A stretch of DNA of 64,000 bases from Conchocele bisecta (Eukaryota; Mollusca; Bivalvia; Lucinida; Thyasiridae), in NCBI GenBank assembly GCA_029237695.1, contig CM055271.1:31988462-32052461 (forward strand), in the 5' to 3' direction. Position numbers and translations under genes: made by a program. The stretch's first letter is position 1; each line of letters begins with the position of its first letter. This document shows, piece by piece, positions 46,131-55,411 of the stretch. Under the pieces are notes generated by a model, which had not been told where the DNA came from, did no database searches, and was given only the letters and a program-made list of their open reading frames with translations.

Positions 46131-47971
46131 AGCTCGACTATTCGAAGAATAAGTAGAGCTTATGTTGTCACCCCGGCGTCGGCGTCACCGTCACGCCGTG
46201 GTTAAGGTTTTTAGTCAAGTTTGTATATGGAATACTACTGGCCCTACACCCACCATACTTGGACAACTTCATCTCCTAGTGATGTACATCAATAACCCCT
46301 GATCTATATTTGACCTTGACCTACATTTCCTCTTGAATTACTTGGTTAATTCCCCTTGGTTAACGTTTTTAGTCAACCTTGGTTAAGGTTTTTAGTCCAA
46401 GCTTGTATATGCAATACTACTGGCCCTACACCACCATACTCGGACAAAACTTCATCTCCTAGTGATGCACATCAATAACACCTCATCTATATTTGACCTT
46501 GACCTACATTTCCTCTTGAATTACTTACTTAATTCCCCTTGGTTAAGGTTTTAGTCAACCTTGGTTAAGGTTTTTTTTCAAGCTTGTACATTGAATACGA
46601 TGTCATGACATCCCCAGACACCATCTCCTCATAGGTATGTACATCAATAACCCCTGATCTATATTTGACCTTGACCTACATTTCCCCTTCAATTACTTAC
46701 TTATTTCCTTTTGGTTAAGGTTTTTAGTCAACCTTCTATATGGAATACTACTGGCCCTATGCCCACCATACTTGGACAACTTCATCTCCTAGTGATGTAC
46801 ATCAACCCCTGATCTATATTTGACCTTGACCAACATTTCCTCTTGAATTACTTACTAATTCCCCTTGGTTAACGTTTTTAGTCAAGCTTGTAGATGGAAC
46901 CCCTATCCTGGCCTACACCAACCATACTTGGACAACTTCATCTCCTAGTGATGTACATCAACAACCCCTGACCTATATTTCACCTTGACCTACATTTAAC
47001 CTTGAATTACTTACTTAATTCCCCTTGGTTAAGGTTTTTACTCGACCTTGGTTAAGCTTTTTACTCAAGCTTGTACATGGAATACTATTGTGCATACAGA
47101 CACAATACTTGGACAACTTTTTCTCATAGTGATGTACATCAATAACCCCTGATCTATATTTGACCTTGACCTAATTACCTCTTGAATTACTTACTTAATT
47201 CTCTTTGGTTAAGGTTTTTAGTCAAGCTTGTAGATGGAATACTCATGGCCCTACACCAACCATACTTGGACAACTTCATCTCCTACTGATGTACATCAAC
47301 AACCCCTGACCTATATTTGACCTTGACCTACATTTAACCTTAAATTACTTACTTAATTCCCCTTGGTTAAGGTTTTTACTCAACCTTGGTTAAGGTTTTT
47401 AGTCAAGGTTGTAGATGGAATACTATTGTGCATACAGACACCATACTTGGATAACTTTTTCTCATAGGGATGTACATCAATAACCCCTGACCTTTATTTT
47501 ACCTTCACCTACATTTAACCTTGAATTACTTGCTTAATGTTTATAGTCAAGCTTGTATGTAGAATACTTCTGGGCCTACATCAACCATACTTGTACAACT
47601 TCATCTCCTAGTGATATACATCAATAATCCCTGACCTATATTTGACCTTGACCTACTTTTATCCTTGGATTACTTAGTTATCTCCCCTTGGTTACGGTTT
47701 TTACTCGCTTGTATATGGAATACTCCTGGGCCTATAGCAACCATACTTGGAAAACTTTATCTCCTAGTGATGTACATCAATAACCCCTGACCTATATCTG
47801 ACATTGACCTACATTTAACCTTGAATTACTTACTTAATTTCCCTTGGTTAATGCTTTTAGTCAACCTTGGTTAAGGTTTTTATGCAGGCCGCAGCCACCT
47901 TCTTTGTCAATCTATGTGTACATCGACAACCCTCGTAGTCGAGCTATGCTGTTCTCCTACAGCTCTTGTTA
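46131..47971 (+). mobile_element. TTAGCTCGACTATTCG-family Helitron-like element, copy 2
   Basis: Same 5' hairpin and GGCGTC tract as at 37767, about ten core units, and a 3' end with GAGCTaTGCTGT...ACAGCTC, then TTGTT. Flanks read 'gcggccattttt' and 'aattttaaaatgac', joining into ordinary sequence without a duplication. Most units contain 'tgaccttgacc'. Non-coding. Confidence 0.85.
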
Positions 47972-48083
47972 ATTTTAAAATGACAGACATACTTGTGAGT
48001 TTATACAAATGTGTCTTAAAATAATATTTCAATCAATATCGTACATAATATCAATATCGGCCACAATATAGCCAAAATAATGT

Positions 48084-48634
48084 CTGTTTCACGAAACCTG
48101 CCCACATTTTACGGCTATGTAAACAATCCAAAAATAATATGTTTTTCGATAATATTAAGGAAAATTTAAGAATGAGCCTTCTTTTTATTTCCTGAAATTT
48201 GGTCAAATATTGATTTTATTGCGAAAAAACAATTTCCCCATGTTAAATCCCCATATTCACAGAGTGAAGATGTCTATGGGGATTTAACATGGGGAAATAT
48301 TTAGAATTTAAGAAATACGGGACCGATTTGCAAAATTTAACTTTTGTTTTCTTAGTTAGATCATTTCCAAGCTATATAGCCAGGTTTCGGAGTCGATTTC
48401 CCAAAATAATTAGTTTTCTGACCCTCCCACAACTCCTCTACCTCCTTTTCCCCATGTTAAATTCCCATAGACAAATCAATTTTTCGCAATAAAATCAATA
48501 TTTGACCAAATTTCAGGAAATAAAAAGAAGGCTCATTCTTAAATTTTGATATAATTGAATATTATCAAGAACAACATTGTTCTTGCATTGTTTATATGGC
48601 CGTAAAATTTGGGCATGTTTCGTGAAACAGACTA
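48084..48634 (-). mobile_element. ~550 bp MITE, inverted copy of 9147-9695
   Basis: The interior is the reverse complement of the first copy ('tttaacttttgttttcttag' versus 'ctaagaaaacaaaagttaaa'). Ends 'gtctgtttcacgaaacctgc' and complement. The inner hairpin has gained a short loop insert, 'ttcacagagtgaa'. Confidence 0.85.
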
Positions 48635-48639
48635 TATAG

Positions 48640-49260
48640 TGTATTGTTGATAAAACTGTTTAATTAGAACGGTGGCCATTTTGAAATACAAATCTATATA
48701 AACAGCAATCTAATTACATAATGATACATGTTTAAATCACAAATTTAATTTACTGCATGATTCTGGAGATAGTTATCCATATTGCCATTGAAATAGCCTG
48801 TATTCAATTGAAAACAACACAACATTTAATGTTATGGCGGCCATAAAATAGTAGATCTATCTGTTATTGAACACAAATGTATTTCATTTTTTTTTGTATT
48901 TATCCCATAAATAATTTGTCTAACTTGTGGTTGAAAATGTGTTTATTCTCTTGACACAAAGCGCACATAAATTATGTCTTGAATGACAGCCATTTTGAAA
49001 TTCAAGATGGCCACCACACGTGTGATTGAAAAAAATGGTACCAATTTGTTTGTTGTACTATGTCACATACTCTATTATAAAAAACACATTTCCAAAGAAT
49101 ATAACCAAATGTTCAGCAGGTTCACATTTTGACACCGACTATTTGGCCCTGCTCGCTAATTCAGTTGGGTCCCGGCCTTCTCGCGCGTTACAATTACAAT
49201 TACTGAATTACTGAACCTCTCTAGACCAGACAATGTTAAATTGGACAACACTCATCACAC
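48640..49260. other. No gene recognised
   Basis: CATTTTGAAAT/AAGATGGCC motifs as in 43545-43890, and one short 'gcgcgttacaattacaatta' stretch. Nothing else. Confidence 0.4.
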
Positions 49261-49265
49261 AGCAC

Positions 49266-49714
49266 AGGTGTTCACATAGAGAATAGTAGGTTAGTGCCGT
49301 GAATGGGAAAACATATCCGGCAACGCTGAGGAATTTCTTTATTTCTCATCAGAAGTATATGTTGTGACCACTCATTTGAACCGTCTCGCCGAGACGGTTC
49401 AAATGAGTGGTCACAACATATACTTTGGTTCAGAAATAAGGAAAATAGATAGAGAATAGTAGGTTAGTGCCGTGAATGGGAAAACAATATCTGGCAAGGC
49501 TCAGGAAATGGGATGGGCGAGGCTCTGCCGAGCACATCCCATTTCCGTGCCGCGCCAGATATTTTTTCCCATTCACGGCACTAACCTACTATTCTATTTA
49601 TCCCGTCAACACATACAAATGTCTGTAAAATGCAAAAATAGTTTTGACTGGATATCAAAAATGTTTCACGGCACCGTGTTTCACGGCACATACGCACTGT
49701 GTTGACGGGATAAG
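49266..49714 (+). mobile_element. Composite MITE block, copy 2 (inverted relative to copy 1)
   Basis: Order: GAATAGTAGG terminus; hairpin 'catttgaaccgtctcgccga' (49360-49425); full GAATAGTAGG hairpin unit (49460-49592); TTTATCCCGTCAACAC unit (49596-49714). It is the mirror order of 36951-37345, with the same internal junctions. Confidence 0.8.
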
Positions 49715-49904
49715 TAGGTTTTCTCTTGCACTGGCTTATGTTGCCATCTTAGGTCACTAACAGTTGTCACTTTCAATCGTGTTCATAATAACATTAATAG
49801 TCAATTACATGTTCCAATTGTCTATGCCTTGAACAAAACCCGGTCTTCGTGGCTTTGTCTCGTCTAGTGTTATTTAATGAAATAAAATATTGTCGGACCA
49901 AATT

Positions 49905-50102
49905 ATTGTACTGAATGTATAACATTATCGGCTGTGATAATGTAATAAATTCAGAACATAATTGTGCATACTTTTAATCATCAAATATATGCAGTCGTTA
50001 GTTCTATATGAAATAACGCATTTCTTGAAAAACAAATAATTACTCCCTCAAAGTATATTTAGCTAGATAAGTATGCTTAGCAATTTTAGTGAAATCGGCT
50101 AC
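49905..50102. mobile_element. ~305 bp MITE family, one-sided copy
   Basis: 'ggctgtgataatgtaataaa', 'tgcatacttttaatcatc', 'ccctcaaagtatattt' and 'gtgaaatcggctac' are present. The left outer arm is absent. Confidence 0.65.
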
Positions 50103-50740
50103 AGGTAGTACTACACGTACACCCAGATAGTTACGTAACCGAACACTGAACCCGGTAGTCGGAGCTCGGAAGTATTACATCTCGACAATGGTAGATTATA
50201 CACGCATACTATTTACTGTTTAATGTATTTTTTATATTAAAGGTAGTTTCTCTTGGATATTCGCGGAAAGACATGAAACAGATTAATAAAATAAAATATT
50301 AGTATCAAGCTAAAGCGACCGGATTATCTCCTCGTACATGCGGACGAACCGTGATCTAATTTATCTATCACATCCTCATGCACATACCTTGCACGCGAGC
50401 TGTGTTAATACAGAAACAACACCCGGAAATGGGTCAAAGATGTGATAATAAAATAAAATACATCTCAATATATTCATCTTCTTGATTTCAATCTATCTTC
50501 CTCGATAGTGAAAAACAAAATGTGTTTCTCATGTTATGTATGTATCCATATACGCGTGTATCTGTATAAATGTGAAACACTTTGAGAAATAAAAAAATAA
50601 TGTTAAAGAAGATTACTAAAATAAGTTACATATAAATGTGCAAAATATTTCTGAACTCTATTGTAGATATGAGCTTTTTAAAAAAAGAAAGAAAAATTAG
50701 TAAAGTAAATGTTTATAAACATGCAAAATAACTAGCGTTG
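50103..50740. other. No feature recognised
   Basis: AT-rich; no open frame or family match. Confidence 0.4.
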
Positions 50741-50744
50741 TAAG

Positions 50745-51535
50745 CCACAGTTGTTAAAATCAAACACATTCACTTCCTGATTATCAATAAATATTAGCCG
50801 TTATCTTGGAAAATGTTTCAATCACGTGCACGCAGTGGTTTGGCAGTATCTTAATTTAATCTAATCCCATACTTCCTGAGTGTTTATTATAGGAATGAAC
50901 GGCCTTTTTTTGCGGAATTTATCGGGGTATAAACTTGGAAATGTCGCGGGAATACTGGACGAAGCGATAACAAGATTACAATTTTCGAAAAAAAAATTAT
51001 TTTTTTTTTCTTCCGAAAATTGTAATTTTTTAAGGCCTCTTCCAGTATTCCCGCGACTTTTCCAAGTTTATATCCCCGATAAATTCCACAAAAAGGCCAT
51101 TCATTCCTTATAATTCCAGCAATTAAAATAAATTCATCAAGAAAATGTGTTTATTTTGACAGACGGCAGCCACTTGTTTACATTGACAGCACTGACAGCG
51201 CACCTGTAGAAAGTAGTTCAGCGTGGGAGTTTACTGGGATATAAATTTTGGACATAGACTTGCTACGGGCCAATCAAATGTTAGGGAATTGTGTAAATAT
51301 TTTTGTGCTGGAATTACAAAGTGTTTAAGAAGTTTTCAACACAATCAGCACGCTTGTACTACCATATAAACTACGAGGTTTACAACCTCGGTGCACACGT
51401 GGCTCAATACAGAGAAAAGAAGGTTGGTTACTGGAGACTGACGTAATGGTCCATTAGCCAACCAAATCACTGCGTGTCACGTGATTTAATATTTTCAAAG
51501 AGTATTGATAATCAGGATGTGATTGTGTTTGACTT
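50745..51535. mobile_element. Long fold-back family, broken by a GGAATGAATGG element
   Basis: Left-arm piece 50750-50842 ('aaatgtttcaatcacgtgca') and loop/right-arm piece 51420-51535 ('ggttggttactggagactga', 'ccaaccaaatcactgcgtgt') match the centre of 52707-53619. About 580 bp lies between them, including 50888-51317. Confidence 0.65.
50888..51317 (+). mobile_element. Fold-back family (GGAATGAATGG) with altered centre
   Basis: Outer arms are as in other copies, but the centre is replaced by another inverted pair, 'agattacaattttcgaaaa' / 'ttccgaaaattgtaatttt'. The tail carries a substituted segment, 'gcagccacttgtttacattg'. Confidence 0.75.
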
Positions 51536-51536
51536 T

Positions 51537-52047
51537 AAAGGTACATGCCCACTCAGTAGGCACACGATGTTCTTTATATGAATTACATAAGTGTATATTT
51601 GTGTCACTATTTCACCAGTTTTAAACATTACGAGTGCCCGCTATACAGATATAATCATTTAGTAAGATTTATTTTTACTGGTAGTGACTCGCGGTGGTAT
51701 CAGGCTGTTTTCATATGTTAGTGAGGCATGCTGTTTTTTAATTATTTATACTTATTAAATGCCTCACCTGAAAAAATAATATTTTCGACATATTATAAAG
51801 TATGATCATTGCACATCAAAAAATATATACAGAGAATAAATAGTATGTCCGTTAACATTTTAAGGAAACACGGTTATCGCCTCTGATATCAGTGTGGAAA
51901 TTTACGTCTTATATAAAATGTATAATGATGCCAATCAATACGTGGGATAATGGTGAATTAATGTTTATTTTGCCAGAAAATGTCTCAGATGATGTCTCTG
52001 ATATACATACCATTGTGTGCCTACTGAGTGGGCATGCACCTTTAAAG
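51537..52047 (-). mobile_element. GTACATGCCC-family element, complete
   Basis: Terminal inverted repeats of about 28 bp: 'aaaggtacatgcccactcag' and 'ctgagtgggcatgcacctt' with AGGCAC inside. Length about 510 bp. Non-coding. It is the reference copy for the family in this window. Confidence 0.85.
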
Positions 52048-52084
52048 GCACCCTGTCTCAGATGATATCTCAGATATTCAATAA

Positions 52085-52655
52085 CTGGGGGCCGTTTCAC
52101 TAAACTCCGTACGACTAATATGTTCGTAAGTTATATGTTATAATCTGTCGAAACTATTATATTTTCAGGTGACGCATTTAATTAGTATAAATAATTAAAA
52201 AATAGCATGCCTCATTTGCATATGAAAATAGCCTCAATACCACCGCGCGTCACTATCAGTAAAATAAATATTTCTAAATGAGTATATATGTTTATCCCGT
52301 CAACACGGTGCGTATGTGCCGTGAAAGACGGTGCCGTGAAACATTTTTGATATCCAGTCAATACTATTTTTGCATTTTACAGCCATTTTTAGGTGTTGAC
52401 GGGATAAATAGAATAGTAGGTTAGTGCCGTGAATGGGAAAAAATATCTGGCGCGGCACGGAAACGGGATGTGCTCGGCAGAGCCTCGCCCATCCCGTTTC
52501 CTGAGCCTTGCCAGATATTTTTTCCCATTCACGGCACTAACCTACTATTCTCTATATAGCGGGCACTCGTAACTTTTAGTCATGTTTGAATAGTGACACA
52601 ATTGTTCACTTATTTAATTCATACAAACAACACTTTGTGCCTAGTGGGCATGCAC
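52085..52655 (+). mobile_element. GTTCGTAAG fragment, then GTACATGCCC element with composite insert
   Basis: 52088-52130 carries 'gtttcactaaactccgtacg' (compare 23600-23645). From 52140 the GTACATGCCC family begins in mid-element and ends 'tagtgggcatgcacctt'. The composite two-unit block occupies 52288-52556: TTTATCCCGTCAACAC unit 52288-52413, GAATAGTAGG hairpin unit 52412-52556. Confidence 0.7.
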
Positions 52656-52706
52656 CTTAATGGTTAATGATAAAACGTCTTAATTACATGTTCTGCAGTA
52701 ACCACA

Positions 52707-53619
52707 CACGACGGCCACAGGCGATTCTAGCGTGTCTTGGATGGTCAATTATTGTTTATATATACATAAAACACCTTTCTAAACAATGTACAAAACAATT
52801 CAAAAGTGCCCGGGTGTAAATATAATAATACTTAGAAAGGTACAAAACTCCCATTCGCCACCATTGTAACGAAAACTCACACAATGTAGACAATTGGAAC
52901 TCGCCTATACAACGCATTAGAGCGTGTCAAAACCACTGCTTGGGGTGGGTTTTCGGCATAGATTTTACAGTTGCTAATACATTAACATAAATCTCAAAGA
53001 TTTCGAGTGTAAACTGTACTAAAAACGCGTCTCACTAACCTAAATTCGCTTTTTAAAATCATACACGTTCACTTCCCGCATTCTCAATGACTATTAGCCG
53101 CCATCTTTGAAAATGTTTCAATCACGTGCACGCAGTGGTTTTGGTTGGTTACTGGAGACTGACGTCATTTCCATTAGCCAACCAAATCAGTGCATGTCAC
53201 GTGATTCGATATTTTCAAAGATGGCGGCTAACATTCATTTTTAATCAGGAAACGAAGGTGTATGATTTTAAAAAGCGGATTTAGGTTAGTAAGACGCGTT
53301 TTTAGTACAGTTTACACCCGAAATATTTGAGATTTATGTTAATGTATTGGTAACTGTAAACTTTATGTCGAAAATTCACCCCAAACAGCAGTTACGACAC
53401 GCTGAATGCGTTTTATAGGCGAGTTCCAATTGTCTACATTGTGTGAGTTTTCGTTACAATGGTGGCGAATGGGAGTTTTGTACCTTTCTAAGTATTATTA
53501 TATTTACACCCGGGCACTTTTGAATTGTTTTGTACATTGTTTAGAAAGGTGTTTTATGTATATATAAACAATAATTGACCATCCAAGACACGCTAGAATC
53601 GCCTGTGACGACGGCGGTG
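52707..53619. mobile_element. 0.9 kb long fold-back element, nearly perfect
   Basis: Arms of about 440 bp centred near 53161: 'ggcgattctagcgtgtcttg' / 'caagacacgctagaatcgcc', 'cggcatagattttacagttg' versus 'ttactgtaaactttatgtcg' (most diverged), 'tattagccgccatctttgaa' / 'ttcaaagatggcggcta'. The loop is 'agactgacgtcattt'. Both arms carry the same internal landmarks over their full length. No coding capacity. Partial copies at 29225-29630 and 50745-51535. Confidence 0.9.
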
Positions 53620-53775
53620 TGATTTACGGTCTCTATTTGTGATCACATACTTTTATAGACACTGGGATTATTGTGTATTGTGTCAATACGGAATATATAT
53701 ACAGTGGGGCCTGTCTAAACCAGACACTCTGCAACGTAGGTCAGACTCTGATTAATTTGAATGTAACTATAGTAT

Positions 53776-54190
53776 TCAGGCCCGGATCCAGAATTTCGGG
53801 TTAGGGGGGGCGTAACTATTTTGCAATACTTGACTATATTATCGAACGAGCTAAGCTCGTTCGATAATATAGTCAAGTATTGCAAAATAGTTGAGATAGC
53901 GCTAGGGGGGTCCGGGAGCATTCCCCCCTGAAATCTTTTGAAATCTACATCGCATTTCCTGCGTTCTGGCGCATTTTAGAGCAAGATTATTGACACTGTC
54001 ACAGTATGTTTAGACATGATATTTCATTGAAAACATTTAAATTTTGAAACAATAAGACAACGACCGAAAAATGCATGGAATACATGGCACTTGGCATGAA
54101 ACGTGCCTTGTAACTTGTAAAAAATCTTTACTCGGCAAATTTTAAGGGGGGGGGGGCGCGCCGGGTCCGCCCCCCTGAATCCGCCCATGG
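53776..54190. mobile_element. G/C-run element (CAGGCCCGGATCCAG), full copy with hairpin
   Basis: The ends CAGGCCCGGATCCAGAATTT and 'ccccctgaatccgccca' are inverted. A hairpin at 53817-53892 ('actattttgcaatacttgac' / complement, centre GAGCTAAGCTC) is near-perfect. 53950-54120 repeats 13133-13300. Confidence 0.75.
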
Positions 54191-54239
54191 TATTAATGAA
54201 CTTGCATGATTGCAAAGCACTAAACTGTGTAACACTTCT

Positions 54240-54544
54240 GTTGCCTATTTCATCAACATTGCAAAGTATACTTTAGTAGCAAAGTATACTTTGAGGGAGA
54301 AATTTTCAATTTTATGATAAATTTATTAATTTTTATTATACTGAATTTATTACATTATCACAGCCAATTTGGCTGTGATAATGTAATAAATTCAGTATAA
54401 TAATTCTGCATACTTCTAATCATGAAATATATGCATTTGTTAGTTCTATATGAAATAATGCATTTCAGGAAAAATAAATGATTTCTCCCTCAAAGTATAC
54501 TTTGCTGGTAAAGTATACTTTGCAATGTTGATGAAATAGGCTAC
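54240..54544. mobile_element. ~305 bp GTAGCC...GGCTAC MITE, full copy
   Basis: Outer arms, AAAGTATACTTT repeats and the central palindrome around GCCAATTTGGC are all complete. It directly abuts the truncated hAT-like MITE to its right. Confidence 0.85.
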
Positions 54545-54960
54545 TTATTTCAATTGGTTTTTGGCCATTTTAATTGGGGTATTTCAATTGTGGCCATAAT
54601 TTGCGTAAATACATTAAAATGGCCAAAATCCAATTGAAATCAGAAGTAGAGAGTATCAAAAAGCAATGAGAACAATTGGTGTGCCTTTATCATGCTGCAG
54701 AAAACAATAAACAGACCACAAATATAGCATATTCTTCTTATTTTCCCATGAAGACACATCTTGGTATTTCATTAGAATTGTCTTCAAGGAGACAATTCCA
54801 ATGAAATGCCAAGACATGTTTTCATTTCGAAACTAACTATTCAATAATTGTTGTCTCTTGATGTGTAAACAGTAGCGTGATTTTATTTTACCCAATTAAC
54901 ATTTTGAAATACCCAATTGCTTCAGAAATGATGGAGTAACAATACTCAATTACTAATTCC
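54545..54960. mobile_element. hAT-like MITE truncated at the viral-element junction
   Basis: 'aaaatccaattgaaatcaga' through 'aatactcaattactaattcc' follows the reference copy base for base. The last ~14 bases of the reference ('ttatctggagcact') are missing where the AT-rich element begins at 54961. The 5' terminus is also rearranged ('caattggtttttggcc' duplicated). This junction marks the left edge of the polymerase-bearing element. Confidence 0.8.
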
Positions 54961-55411
54961 AGTAGTATAGGCATATAGCGGTTCTGGACCACTTTTTTCC
55001 CATGCCTATAAAGGCACTAAACGGTGTACAAACGGTCCAAGATGGTACAAATATAGGGGTAAAAAATGAATATTGTTCTAAATAAGCTCCCAAGCGTACA
55101 ATATTTAAGATCAAAATTTTATCATATGACAAAATTATGACAAAAAAATTGATGATGTTTCGGCTACTTTTTATAAGAGAGTAGTATAAACGGTATCAGT
55201 ACGTTACCGTTTTGTGTTATAAGAGTGTAAAAAATCCCGCCAGCAACCATGTTTTCGACAACCACAATATAGAGAAAACTTATAGGCATGAAAATCCCGC
55301 CAGCAACCGCGTTTTATAACACAATATAGAGTATATAAATATGGGTCAGCAAATATTTTTACATTTGAACAATAATATTCATAAGTATATACCAAATAAA
55401 TTGATTATAAA
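54961..55411 (+). repeat. Left terminal region of the element, candidate terminal inverted repeat
   Basis: About 450 bp of non-coding AT-rich DNA between the junction and the first start codon. Polinton terminal inverted repeats are typically several hundred bases, so this is the expected position (inference; the partner end is outside the window). AGTAGTATA occurs at the very start and again near 55184 ('gagtagtataaacggtatca'). Confidence 0.5.
55231..55335 (+). promoter_or_regulatory. 60 bp direct repeat upstream of the polymerase gene
   Basis: 'aaaatcccgccagcaacc' occurs at 55231 and 55291, each followed by GTTTT and 'cacaatatagag'. A TATATAAAT stretch follows at 55332-55340, about 70 bases before the ATG at 55412. 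A paired upstream element plus TATA-like box would suit a promoter; an origin-binding site is the alternative. Confidence 0.5.
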
